Shown: positions 36,835 through 46,800 of the stretch, one piece after another
Position numbering within the stretch: the first letter of the stretch is position 1
Layout: every line of letters begins with the position of its first letter
Source of the DNA: Paenibacillus sp. SC116
GTDB taxonomy: Bacteria; Bacillota; Bacilli; Paenibacillales; Paenibacillaceae
Reading direction: 5' to 3'
Assembly: GCF_024733555.1 (NCBI RefSeq)
Contig: NZ_JANIOF010000001.1
Coordinates: forward strand, 2,414,777 to 2,478,776
Length of the DNA: 64,000 nucleotides
The notes under the pieces: model-generated
Database searches by the model: none
What the model saw: the letters and a program-made list of their open reading frames with translations, nothing else
What the model was told of the DNA's origin: nothing
Made by a program: the position numbers and the translations under genes

Positions 36835-38778
36835 TTATACCAAAGACAACTTCTGCTCTCTCCAATCGACAACCGCTTTTTTCTCATCTGGTTCTTCCAT
36901 ACACGTAGTCGCTGCAACCTGATTCGTAAATCCATCTTCGTTAGGCAGCATATAAGTCGGGATTAGCCGCTGCAGCGCTTCACGTATAGGTGGATTTTCT
37001 TCATTGAGGATTTCTTTTATAGCAATGACTTCCTCTTCAAGTACCTGCTGCGGTACAATTGGTGGCCGTCCCACAAAAATACGTGAATGTTTCGTTACGT
37101 TCAATCCTTCTTCTACAGTGAGCATTTCCTCAAATAACTTCTCACCAGGCCGTATCCCTGTAAATACAATTGGAATATCAACCTCAGGCTCATAGCCAGA
37201 CAAGCGGATAACCGCTCTAGCCAGATCCACGATCTTAACTGGCTCGCCCATGTCAAGCACGAACACTTCTCCGCCTTCTGCATAAGCGCCAGCTTGCATA
37301 ACAAGCTGAACAGCTTCCGGTATCGTCATAAAATAACGGATCATATCAGGATGTGTAACGGTGACAGGCCCTCCACTTTGAATCTGTTCTTTGAACAAAG
37401 GAATCACACTGCCGCGGCTGCCCAACACATTGCCAAATCGAACGGCTGCGAACACCGTCGAGCTTTGTTTGCTTAAGCTTTGAATATACATTTCAGCTGC
37501 GCGCTTCGTCGCTCCCATGACACTTGTCGGATTAACCGCCTTATCGGAAGAAATAAATACAAAACGATCTGCACCGTAGCGATGCGCTGCCAAAGCAACA
37601 TGAATCGTTCCAAATAAATTGTTCTTCACTGCTTCCGTTGGATTGCGCTCCATTAACGGAACGTGCTTATGAGCGGCTGCATGGAATACGACCTGCGGCT
37701 CATAGGTAGCAAATATACGATCAATGCGAGCTGCATCTTTCACATCAGCGATTATCGTTTCTAACTTCAATCTTGGATACTTGGAGCGCAATTCACGCTC
37801 GATGACATAAATACTGTTCTCCCCTTGTCCCAGCAGCAGTAATGCATGTGGCTCGAAATGAGCAATTTGCCGACAAAGCTCTGAACCTATCGAACCTCCT
37901 GCTCCGGTAACAAGCACCGTCTTCTCATGCAAATACGTAGAAATATGGCCCATATCAAGACGGATTTGTTCTCTACCGAGAAGTACTTCAATGTCGACAT
38001 CACTAATCTTGTTAATCGTTACTTTTCCTTGAATCAGATCATTCAACAGCGGAATCATCCTCACTCTAGCTTTCGTTTCGATACAAATATCGACGATAGG
38101 CTTCAACTGCGACATGGAGAGTGATGGGATGGCAATGACAATTACTTCAACGTTATATTCCTTCACAAGTTGAGGAATATCCCGCAGCATCCCCGCAACA
38201 AGAACCCCATGAATTTCACAATGAAGCTTAGAGATGTCATCATCAACGATACATATTGGCTCCATCGGCTCCAAGAAAGTAGATTTCTGTTTAAGCATCT
38301 CTCTCGTTATAAGACTGCCACAGCTGCCAGCCCCAACAACGAGTGTCCTCGTCCGTTCGGATTTCATTTTTGAGTGTTCGCGACCTGAACGCACTTGGAT
38401 CAGACGTCGGATAAATCGGATCGCACCGATTCCAATCAGCATCGTTTCCAACAACGTCAAAATAATGCCAACCGACATATTTCCACCCAAACACAGCCAT
38501 GTAACACAAAAGGCGATCAATACACTTGTACAGAGTGCCTTAACAATGGAATATAGTTCTCCTACACTTGCGTACTGCCATACTCGATGATAGAGCTTAC
38601 ATATGTATAAGCTTGCTAGTGAGAAGACGACTGTTAATCCACCAAACAGCATTCCGTGCGGCATAAACTGTTCTTTCCACCCGCTCCCATATTGCAAATA
38701 AAAAGCGAGCACAATACTACTGCTGACGACAGCTGCATCCAGACTCATCAGAACGAATAACCGCTTGGCTTTGTTCAT
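36835..38778 (-). CDS. capD: CapD/PglF-like UDP-sugar 4,6-dehydratase
   Basis: 647 residues: four N-terminal membrane helices (about 8-120), a CoA-binding-like Rossmann domain (TLVVGAGSCGSLITRE at 145-160) and a C-terminal SDR domain with TGAGGSIGSE (291-300), SSDKAVNPTSVMGATKRAAE and the catalytic Lys in that motif. These proteins convert UDP-GlcNAc to a 4-keto-6-deoxy sugar, the start of bacillosamine-type amino sugars. The likely next enzymes are the DegT aminotransferase and the formyltransferase. It corresponds to EpsC of the B. subtilis eps operon. The start is 260 bases after the kinase, beyond a structured RNA gap. Confidence 0.95.
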   Translation of the reverse strand: MNKAKRLFVLMSLDAAVVSSSIVLAFYLQYGSGWKEQFMPHGMLFGGLTVVFSLASLYICKLYHRVWQYASVGELYSIVKALCTSVLIAFCVTWLCLGGNMSVGIILTLLETMLIGIGAIRFIRRLIQVRSGREHSKMKSERTRTLVVGAGSCGSLITREMLKQKSTFLEPMEPICIVDDDISKLHCEIHGVLVAGMLRDIPQLVKEYNVEVIVIAIPSLSMSQLKPIVDICIETKARVRMIPLLNDLIQGKVTINKISDVDIEVLLGREQIRLDMGHISTYLHEKTVLVTGAGGSIGSELCRQIAHFEPHALLLLGQGENSIYVIERELRSKYPRLKLETIIADVKDAARIDRIFATYEPQVVFHAAAHKHVPLMERNPTEAVKNNLFGTIHVALAAHRYGADRFVFISSDKAVNPTSVMGATKRAAEMYIQSLSKQSSTVFAAVRFGNVLGSRGSVIPLFKEQIQSGGPVTVTHPDMIRYFMTIPEAVQLVMQAGAYAEGGEVFVLDMGEPVKIVDLARAVIRLSGYEPEVDIPIVFTGIRPGEKLFEEMLTVEEGLNVTKHSRIFVGRPPIVPQQVLEEEVIAIKEILNEENPPIREALQRLIPTYMLPNEDGFTNQVAATTCMEEPDEKKAVVDWREQKLSLV

Positions 38779-38870
38779 GCTATGAATCGTCCCTTCTTCC
38801 CTTTTGACCTATTAAAAGATACAGCTATGTCGTTTATGCCACAACATGACATGGTCGTAAACGACACAAC

Positions 38871-38980
38871 TCTCTCTTTTACAAGAGACATAGGGCATTT
38901 AACCCTTCCTCACATCGCACCACCGACGATAAACGTCTAAGGCGAAAATTCGCCCACAGTACGACCGAGTACCTCCAATG
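38871..38980 (-). ncRNA. eps-associated RNA (EAR)-like element
   Basis: The 260-base gap between the EpsB-like kinase and the EpsC-like dehydratase is dense in hairpins on the minus strand: GTAC-6-GTAC (38959-38972), GGGCGAATTTTCGCC (38941-38955), GACG-5-CGTC (38925-38937), AGGG-7-CCCT (38892-38906) and TCTCTT-4-AAGAGA (38873-38888). In B. subtilis and relatives the EAR element sits in exactly this position between the second and third eps genes and lets RNA polymerase read through terminators in the long operon. The position and structure match; the nucleotide consensus was not checked against the RNA family. Confidence 0.75.
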
Positions 38981-39039
38981 ATATAGGTGTAGGAGATATT
39001 ACCTTGCCTGCGAAAATAATCACAAACGACATTAGCCAG

Positions 39040-39765
39040 TTACTTGCTTGCTGCAGACATCTTTAACCCTTGCTGGGACCGAGCCCCTTTTTTCATCCAT
39101 TTCTTATCCATATGTTCCTCACTTGCATTCAGCACCGTGCCAAGTATATGAGCATGAACGCGTTCCAATTGGGATTGAGCCTGTTGCAACGCCTTCCATT
39201 TTGTTTTGCCTGGTTGAACAACGAGCAGAACACCATCCGAACGAACCGCAATTTGCTTTGCTTCGTTTACAAGCAGCACTGGCGGTGCATCGAACAAAAC
39301 AATGTCATAGGCTTCGCGGGCTTGTTCAATGAATTGATCGAACTCGGATGAGGCAAAGATTCTACCTGGATCGTCCAGGAGATCTCCCGCACTGATGAGG
39401 TCTAAGTTGTGAATCGATGTTTCTTTGGCAAATTGTGACGGGGGGGTTGAAGTCTGTAATAGTTGTAACAATCCTTTTGAACCATCTATGCCAAATACTT
39501 CATGCAGACGGGGTCTTCGCAGGTCTCCATCTACAAGCAGCACCTTTTTACCTTCTGAGGCAAAGGCTACAGCTAGATTCGATACCGTTGTCGTCTTCCC
39601 CTCACTCAAACGTGAGGATGTAACCGTAATAACGCGCGGCGCATACATTTCTTCACCTCGCTGAACGAACTGCAATTGTGTACACAATGAACGATAAGAT
39701 TCAGCTATTGGAGAAAAGGGCTGCCGCTCCATAATTCGCGCGTATTTATCACTGAGTCGTAACAT
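39040..39765 (-). CDS. BY-kinase (CpsD/YwqD/EpsB-type) lacking a C-terminal Tyr cluster
   Basis: Cytoplasmic tyrosine kinase that controls polymer length with its membrane partner Wzz. The BY-kinase fold is complete: Walker A SEGKTTT (K around 57), Walker A' VLLVDGDLRRP (D79) and Walker B IVLFDAPPV. The C-terminus reads EEHMDKKWMKKGARSQQG and has no tyrosine cluster; such a cluster is the normal autophosphorylation site. About 241 residues. AGGAGGGG six bases before ATG 39765 fixes the start; the gene overlaps the upstream wzz by 17 bases. Corresponds to EpsB. Confidence 0.93.
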   Translation of the reverse strand: MLRLSDKYARIMERQPFSPIAESYRSLCTQLQFVQRGEEMYAPRVITVTSSRLSEGKTTTVSNLAVAFASEGKKVLLVDGDLRRPRLHEVFGIDGSKGLLQLLQTSTPPSQFAKETSIHNLDLISAGDLLDDPGRIFASSEFDQFIEQAREAYDIVLFDAPPVLLVNEAKQIAVRSDGVLLVVQPGKTKWKALQQAQSQLERVHAHILGTVLNASEEHMDKKWMKKGARSQQGLKMSAASK

Positions 39766-40510
39766 AAGCGTCCCCTCCTGACGTTGTCGATCTTTGTTTA
39801 GACGCTCTATCATGCTTGCTGCGGACATGCTTCCTATTCATCTTAGGAATAACCGCCAACGTCGTAAGACCCGTTGCCAATTCAATATCTTCTTCGGTAT
39901 ACACACTGTCGTCGAAGAAAGAGATAACAAGTGCCAAGCTAATTCCTGCAACAAAAGCAGCGATAGCAGCGATAATGACATTCATAAGCCGATTGGGCTT
40001 AATCGGGCTTGCATCCGCATTTTTATCAGCTGAGGTTAATAATGTGACATTGTCTACGTGCATGAGGCTTGGTATTTTTGCAATAAACAAAAGCGTTACT
40101 TCGTTTGCAATCCGTGCTGCCATCTGGTAGGACTCATTCTCTACGGAGATCGTTACCACTTGTGTATCATTTGTTGAAGACACCTTAACCATCGAGAGCA
40201 GTTGAGTAGTTGTGTACGGGATGTCAGCATTTTTTCGCAGTACCTCTTTTAAAATCCAATCCGTACGAATTAACTCTTTATAGGTCTGTATTAGCTTAAT
40301 ATTCGCATTTAGCTCGTTAATGTTGATCGTTCCTTGCCCCTCTTCAAATTGCGTCTTATTGACAATAAATTTGGTCGATGCTTGATAAACAGGCTTTAAC
40401 ACCAAATAGCTGTAATAAGATGAAGCAATTATGCCGATAACTACAAAGAAAGCTATTATCCCCTTTCGCTTCCATATCGTCTGCAGCATATGTTTAAGAT
40501 CGAGTTCCAT
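39749..40510 (-). CDS. Wzz/YwqC-type chain-length regulator (EpsA-like)
   Basis: 253 residues with two membrane helices (about 14-36 and 178-202) and an extracellular loop between them, including the proline-rich KPNRLMNVIIAAIAAF segment that opens the second helix. The protein activates the BY-kinase and shapes polymer length. GGAGGATAAGTCAACAG precedes ATG 40510. First gene of the exopolysaccharide cluster; the leader before it is 325 bases. Confidence 0.93.
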   Translation of the reverse strand: MELDLKHMLQTIWKRKGIIAFFVVIGIIASSYYSYLVLKPVYQASTKFIVNKTQFEEGQGTININELNANIKLIQTYKELIRTDWILKEVLRKNADIPYTTTQLLSMVKVSSTNDTQVVTISVENESYQMAARIANEVTLLFIAKIPSLMHVDNVTLLTSADKNADASPIKPNRLMNVIIAAIAAFVAGISLALVISFFDDSVYTEEDIELATGLTTLAVIPKMNRKHVRSKHDRASKQRSTTSGGDAYVTTQ

Positions 40511-40836
40511 CTGTTGACTTATCCTCCTTATGATTAATGAATACTGTTCCTAAGCTTTTTAGAAACTTACTCCTTACATCAATAGTCTAACTTTCAACAA
40601 TTCGATAACATGTTTGTATAATCGACTTATTTTACTGAAACACAGTCCTATAATAAGCAGTCTATAAATGGATTCGAAGCTCCCCCTTACTTCGTGACCC
40701 TGTAGAAACAAGCGGAATGCTGCGCATTTTTACAAGGAATCAAACCTATTGATGTCGAATAAATGATTTAGCTAGAATTAATGATGGTCACAATGACATT
40801 CCACTTCGAAAAATGGTATAATATGTACTGGGACAT
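40511..40836. other. Leader between PilZ gene and exopolysaccharide cluster
   Basis: 326 bases without a gene. It must hold the cluster promoter on the minus strand. I see several AT-rich -10-like words (for example TATTAT at about 40652) but no -35 partner that I would call. On the plus strand ATGACA and TATAAT lie 18 bases apart at about 40793-40822, giving a possible antisense promoter into the PilZ gene. Confidence 0.4.
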
Positions 40837-41298
40837 CTATATTTTCCATATACCTTCACTTGTCGTTCGCAGTACTTGATCGCTTACCCTTTGATACATC
40901 TCATGAATGCCTTTTTGTGTTGGCATCATACGAACCAACTCATCATTAAGCAAACGCAATAAGCGCGAACGTTCTTCAGACATAATCTGAAGACGAATCC
41001 CGTAACGGAATAGATGTTGATCAGGATCACACCATACTACACGGCCAAACAGTATGATTTCCTGTTCATGTAAACGGAAGTTGAAGCGAAGAACATAATC
41101 ACGTTCATGCTGGAGCGGCAGATCTAGATGTGAAAACATATACAGTCCATAAGGACTTACAGAGGTGACTATAACAGGACATGTAAGAGAAGAATTCACC
41201 GGTTTCTGGTTGACAAGTTCTACGCCCATGGATGCTAATACGGGACGCTTCAAAGTAAGTCTTAGGCTTAAATGATGAGGAAACCCACTTATCGACAT
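40837..41298 (-). CDS. PilZ domain-like protein
   Basis: About 153 residues. The region VTSVSPYGLYMFSHLDLP followed by VLRFNFRLHEQEIILFGRVVWCDPDQHLFRYGIRLQIM has the PilZ beta-barrel pattern, including the (D/N)xSxxG-like SVSPYG; I cannot see a clear RxxxR c-di-GMP arginine motif, so ligand binding is uncertain. ATG 41298 is preceded by AAAGGGG. It is transcribed toward the exopolysaccharide cluster and lies 325 bases from it, suggesting c-di-GMP input to polymer production. Confidence 0.72.
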   Translation of the reverse strand: MSISGFPHHLSLRLTLKRPVLASMGVELVNQKPVNSSLTCPVIVTSVSPYGLYMFSHLDLPLQHERDYVLRFNFRLHEQEIILFGRVVWCDPDQHLFRYGIRLQIMSEERSRLLRLLNDELVRMMPTQKGIHEMYQRVSDQVLRTTSEGIWKI

Positions 41299-41569
41299 GG
41301 TTGTATCCCCTTTACTAAGCAAAAAATAATCATAGAACCGATGATGAGTGAAGGTGAGCGCATATAACGATACATTTTGTAGATTTATATTGGGATTAGA
41401 AGGTTGATTTTGATACGATTTGTAACTTTTCACCTCTTTACTTTACGATACATAATGTAGCATGTCAATCCTTTTTAAGTTCTATTTTTTAATTCATGCC
41501 TACAGTGATACATTTCGTCACGTAACAATAAAAAGGTGTACAGTTACCCGTCACAGAGGAGGATACAAG

Positions 41570-41950
41570 ATGACAACAGGGAGTCGAATATCACAGTTAA
41601 GAGAGTCAAAAGGTTGGACTCAAGAGGAACTTTCCCACAAGTTAGGTATTACGAGAGCAGCATTGTCTCATTATGAGAAAAACCGACGTAAACCGGACTT
41701 TGAGGCACTAACACAATTAGCGGATTTATTCGAGGTATCGATTGATTATCTCGTTGGCCGTACTTCACTTCCTCAAATGGAACTTTCACCTGAAGTACAT
41801 GCTTTTGCTGAGCAGTTGGAGTTGGCTGAAGAGGAAATACTGCAACGATTCAAATTAACGGTAGATGGGGATGAATTAACCGAAGAAGAAGCTAGACGTT
41901 TCATCGCCTTCGTACGAGCTGAGCGTTTAATGCGCGGCACCCTATCCTAA
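41570..41950 (+). CDS. XRE-family transcriptional regulator (SinR-like)
   Basis: 126 residues with a helix-turn-helix near 5-60 (RISQLRESKGWTQEELSHKLGITRAALSHYE) and a C-terminal acidic region with LTEEEARRFIAFVRAERL. The N-terminal domain resembles SinR/ImmR-type regulators. ATG 41570 follows GAGGAGG. It is divergent from the PilZ gene and a likely candidate for controlling the neighbouring polymer cluster; the C-terminal part lacks the clear SinR dimerisation sequence. Function inferred. Confidence 0.85.
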   Translation: MTTGSRISQLRESKGWTQEELSHKLGITRAALSHYEKNRRKPDFEALTQLADLFEVSIDYLVGRTSLPQMELSPEVHAFAEQLELAEEEILQRFKLTVDGDELTEEEARRFIAFVRAERLMRGTLS

Positions 41951-41965
41951 AATGTTTCTAAACAC

Positions 41966-42020
41966 GGAACAAGCGTGCAGACGTTGTACATTCGTACGGT
42001 CCACACGCTTGTTTCTATGT
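41966..42020. terminator. Bidirectional terminator after XRE gene
   Basis: AACAAGCGTG at 41968-41977 pairs with CACGCTTGTT at 42004-42013, with T-rich flanks; its minus-strand side overlaps the end of the next gene. Confidence 0.65.
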
Positions 42021-42194
42021 TTTAGGATGAGATTCCTGTATGTTCTTTTTATTATATTCGTCCCATCGTTCTAAAGGTATATCCAGTTGGTTGAGGATTT
42101 CTTTAATATCTACTGTGATCGTTAGCGGATTATCCTCGGTTTGTTCTACTATCGTGTGCTGGGTCTTACCAGTTACATCGTGTCCTACCTTCAT
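42015..42194 (-). CDS. Small protein of unknown function
   Basis: About 59 residues beginning MKVGHDVTGKTQHTIVEQ with a predicted beta-helix (PLTITVDIKEILNQLDIPLERWDEYNKKN). ATG 42194 has GAGG nine bases upstream; a longer reading adds only 11 residues. I do not recognise it. It is convergent with the XRE gene. Confidence 0.5.
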   Translation of the reverse strand: MKVGHDVTGKTQHTIVEQTEDNPLTITVDIKEILNQLDIPLERWDEYNKKNIQESHPKT

Positions 42195-42367
42195 TCTCCA
42201 AACCTCGTTTCTCTCAGAATCCCGCAACTTATGGTATCTCTCTATTAAAGTATCCAGTTACGATAACCCTATTATATCCATATAGAAACGCTTAAACTGT
42301 CGGACAATGGAGGAGCGAACACGAAATATCCCTTCTATTTTTGTCGAATCCTATGAAAAATGAGTAA

Positions 42368-43672
42368 TTACCTGTCACACGTGATAGAACTCGGCTCCTG
42401 AACTTGTCGTCCGCGCTGTATCCACGCATGCACCATATAGCTGCTTAATGACAAGCCTGCAACAATAATGGATACAATGACGACCATATTCAATCCGCCT
42501 GCATCATAAGCAATTCCTAAAGCTAGCGGCCCAATCATACGTCCTAAGGAGCTAATCCCTCCTACTAAGCCTAAGTAAAATGGAGCTTCTCTACCTGCCA
42601 CTTTACTAAGAAAGGCTGGAACAGCAGGCGATACTAACATTTCACCCAACGTAGCCACAATCATAGCAAATATAAATCCGGTATAGCTCGGCCATATCCA
42701 AACCATCATATAAGCTGTACCGTACAAGGCTGCACTCCAAGTTAATTGAGAAGTAGCTTCAACAGCCCAATTTCGCTTCAACCAACTAAGTAGTGGTTGT
42801 CCAGCAAAAATGAAGATGCCATTAATGGTCCACAGCCAGCTGTACATCTTCATCTCCATTCCTTGGTCAGTCAAATGTGGAGCAACACCCGAACCCCATA
42901 GAGAATTGGCAAGCCATATGAACATGGAGCCGCAGCCGATGAACAAATAAATATGGATAGAGCGAAGCTTAGTCGCTAATGAAAGATGGGGCAACACCCC
43001 TTTTTCTCTATCGGCTGGCAAAGTCATGCTTCCTGCTTCAGACCTATCTGACTTCGACCTGATACTCGAAGTTGTTACCACTCGTCTAGAAGTAACTTCA
43101 TTACTCATGTAAAAGTGGAAAAATACCGCGAAAGCCGCAGAAGCTGTCGCATTCATTAAGAATGTCAAATTAAAAGAAATATCAGCAAGTACACCGCTCA
43201 CCGCTGTTCCCAAGGCTACACCAATATTGTTTGCTACATAAAAAGAATTGAACAGTTCATCTCTTCGTTCAGGCCAACGAAATCCAATAAACGACTGCAT
43301 CGCGGGCATTGAAATGTTGGAGGCAAAGCCAATTGCAAACATCGTAATGACATACCCCCACCAGCTTGAATAAGCTGTCACTACAAGAGAAGCTTGGAGT
43401 ATGGCCGATGCCCCTAGTGCCCCTATCAGAAGATTACGAACTCCCCATCTATAATAGAAGGAACCACCGGCAACTTGCCCAATCATTCCCCCTAAAAACT
43501 GCATCGTAATAACAAAGCCTGCTTCTGCCAAACTCCGTCCCAACTGTTGATGTACAAATATCGTCGTTAACGGCCACATCAGAGCCGAACCTGCCGAATG
43601 AATCATACTGGCCCAAATAAATACGTTCATCTCACGGGTATTTTTACTGAATATAGACCATGGTGATTCCAT
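42368..43672 (-). CDS. MFS transporter, 12 membrane segments
   Basis: 434 residues, about 12 hydrophobic segments with the usual motif A-like loop FYYRWGVRN after segment 2 and a charged cytoplasmic loop near 205-230 (SIRSKSDRSEAGS). Major-facilitator drug/sugar exporter group; no substrate can be assigned. Single gene between the small protein and gltB. Confidence 0.88.
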   Translation of the reverse strand: MESPWSIFSKNTREMNVFIWASMIHSAGSALMWPLTTIFVHQQLGRSLAEAGFVITMQFLGGMIGQVAGGSFYYRWGVRNLLIGALGASAILQASLVVTAYSSWWGYVITMFAIGFASNISMPAMQSFIGFRWPERRDELFNSFYVANNIGVALGTAVSGVLADISFNLTFLMNATASAAFAVFFHFYMSNEVTSRRVVTTSSIRSKSDRSEAGSMTLPADREKGVLPHLSLATKLRSIHIYLFIGCGSMFIWLANSLWGSGVAPHLTDQGMEMKMYSWLWTINGIFIFAGQPLLSWLKRNWAVEATSQLTWSAALYGTAYMMVWIWPSYTGFIFAMIVATLGEMLVSPAVPAFLSKVAGREAPFYLGLVGGISSLGRMIGPLALGIAYDAGGLNMVVIVSIIVAGLSLSSYMVHAWIQRGRQVQEPSSITCDR

Positions 43673-43716
43673 CTAGATGTCACTCCTGTCTTTGTCGTCA
43701 TCCTATGTTATGTAAG

Positions 43717-43777
43717 CAAAAAAAATAACCTTAATCCTATCTACCATTATACATGGTAGATGATGGATTAAGGTTAT
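43717..43777 (-). terminator. Strong terminator downstream of gltB
   Basis: A long hairpin: ATAACCTTAATCC-1-ATCTACCAT pairs with the matching sequence ending GGTTAT at 43777, with one small internal loop and a T8 run on the minus strand (plus-strand A run at 43717-43724). It ends gltB and lies 45 bases from the MFS start. Confidence 0.9.
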
Positions 43778-43818
43778 ACAAGCTTAATCGTTATAACACT
43801 AAATTCATAAGCTATTGA

Positions 43819-46800
43819 CTAGTTGCCGCCAACACGGGACAACTCACGCATATTCGCTTCGAATGCCGCCAACAAAGCCGCTTCCCCCACTAAGCCCTTC
43901 GCTTCGACTTTTTCAATTTGCTCCAACATACGCTTATAGTCTTTCGGAATAATACGTACGAACTTAGGCAATAACTCCTGCCACTGAGCCAGTACTCTAC
44001 TACCAATCGAGCTGCCTGTGTAATTCACGTGCTTCTCGATCATGTTGCGTAATTGCTCTATCTCACTTTCATTCTCTACGCGCTCCAAAAGTACCATTTC
44101 CAAGTTACAGTTATGCACGAATGTGTTGTTCATATCAAGTACGTAAGCGATACCCCCAGACATACCCGCGGCAAAGTTTCTACCCGTAAAACCAAGTACA
44201 ACTACGCGTCCACCAGTCATATACTCACAGCCATGATCGCCTACACCTTCTACAACGACATTTACCCCGGAGTTACGAACAGCAAATCGCTCCCCGGCTA
44301 TACCATTAATGTAAGCTTCGCCGCTAGTTGCTCCATAGAACGCGGTATTGCCGATAATGATATTTTCTTCTGCTGCAAATGTTGCGCGCGGTGACGGCTT
44401 CACAACTAACTTACCACCTGACAACCCTTTGCCGACATAGTCATTGCTGTCGCCTTCTACTGTCAACGTCATTCCCTTCGGCACGAATGCACCGAAGCTT
44501 TGACCCGCTGAACCTGTAAATGTGAAGGAGATTGTATCCTCTGGCAAGCCTTGCGCGCCATACTTACGAGTTACTTCGCTGCCTAGAATTGTACCTGTTG
44601 CACGATTCACATTCGTAATTGGGAATGTGCCTGTTACAGGCTGTGCCTGCTCCAAAGCTGCTTGAGCCGTAGGCACTAGCTGCAGCATATCCAGTGTCTC
44701 CTCAAGACCATGGTTCTGTTCGCGAACTTTCGTGCGAGCTGAACCTGCTGGAAGTTCTGGCTGATACAACACAGTAGATAAATCAATATGCTTCGCTTTC
44801 CAGTGATCACTTACTTCTTTTACATTCAAGCACTCTGTACGTCCGATCATATCATCCAACGTGCGGAATCCTAGCTCTGCCATTAATTCACGCAGCTCTT
44901 GAGCAACGAATTTCATGAAGTTTACAACATGATCAGGATCGCCTTTGAAGTTTTTACGAAGCTCAGGATTCTGAGTCGCTACGCCGACTGGACAAGTGTC
45001 CAACTGACATACACGCATCATAATACAACCAACTACAACGAGCGGCGCTGTAGAGAAGCCGTATTCTTCAGCTCCAAGCAATGCTGCGATCGCGAGATCA
45101 CGGCCTGTCATCATCTTGCCATCTGTCTCAAGGCGAATACGGTCACGCAAGTTATTAAGAATAAGCGTCTGATGTGTCTCTGCCAATCCAAGCTCCCACG
45201 GGAGACCTGCATGACGGATTGAACCTTGAGGGGACGCCCCTGTTCCACCGTCATAGCCGCTGACGAGAATAATGTCTGCACGGCCTTTCGCTACACCAGC
45301 AGCAATCGTGCCGACACCAACTTCAGACACAAGCTTCACGTTAATATTTGCGCGTGGATTCGCATTCTTCAAGTCATAAATAAGTTCCGCCAAATCTTCA
45401 ATCGAATAAATATCATGATGCGGTGGCGGTGAGATAAGACCTACACCCGGTGTCGAACCGCGAACTTCTGCTACCCAAGGGTATACTTTACGTCCTGGCA
45501 GCTGTCCACCTTCGCCTGGTTTTGCGCCTTGCGCCATCTTAATCTGAATTTCTTCCGCGTTTACTAAATAATTAGAAGTGACACCGAAACGTCCAGACGC
45601 TACCTGCTTAATCGAGCTGCGGCGCCAGTCACCATTAGGATCCTTCACAAAGCGTGCTGGGTCTTCTCCACCTTCACCGGAATTCGACTTCCCGCCGATG
45701 CGATTCATCGCTATCGCCAGCGTCTCATGCGCTTCCTTCGAGATGGAACCGAACGACATCGCTCCTGTTTTGAACCGTTTGAAGATGGATTCTAACGATT
45801 CCACTTCCTCTATAGGAACTGCTGCTCCGATTGGCTTAAGCTCAAATAAAGAACGCAAAGTACCATTTTGGCCGTACTCTTTCTGTACGAAACCAGCATA
45901 CTTTTTGTACAATTTGTAGTCGCCTTTGCGGCATGCTTCTTGCAGTGTGTGTATCGTTTGCGGATTGAACAGGTGTTCTTCCCCGTTCTTGCGCCATTGA
46001 TAATCACCGCCGGAATCCAATTCTGTATCGCGTCCCTCTTGAACAGCGTAAGCACGATTGTGATGTGCAAGCGTTTCTTGCGTGACTTCTTCGAGACCAA
46101 TGCCACCGATACGAGAAGGTGTCCATCTGAAATATTTATCAATAAAGGACTGTTCCAAGCCGAGCGCCTCAAATATTTGAGCTCCACGGTACGACTGCAC
46201 CGTAGAAATACCCATCTTAGATAAAATTTTGACAACGCCTTTCGTTGCTGCCTTAATATAGTTCTTCACTGCTTTATCATGCGATACATTGCGGATCAAG
46301 CCTTGGCGAATCATGTCATCTAATGTCTCGAATGCCAAATATGGATTGACCGCACTGACGCCGTAGCCGAGCAACAATGCGTAATGATGAACCTCACGCG
46401 GCTCCCCAGATTCAAGCAGCAAACCAACTTTTGTACGCGTACCTTGTTCAATTAAGTGGTGATGCAAGCAAGAGACCGCCAACAAAGCTGGAATCGCTGC
46501 ATTCTCCGCATCAATGCCTCGGTCAGATAAAATAATAATGTTGTGTCCTTTGCTTATAACGCGATCTGCCGCTTCACACATGGTCTGCAAAGCCGCACTC
46601 AAACCATTTGCCCCTTCATTTGCTGGGAACAAAATCGGGATCGTAATAGACTTGAACCCTGGTCGTCTAATATGACGCAGCTTCGCAAAGTCCTCATTGG
46701 ATAGAACTGGCGTAGCCAATCTAACATGGCGACAGCTCTCTGGCTCCGGATGCAGCAAATTGCGCTCAGGTCCGATCGTCGTTCCTGTAGCAGTAACAAT

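Noticed and set aside
38827-38866. GTCGTTTA-type inverted repeat as a terminator before capD
   Set aside because: The minus-strand flank lacks a T run, and it lies within the EAR-like gap where read-through is expected.
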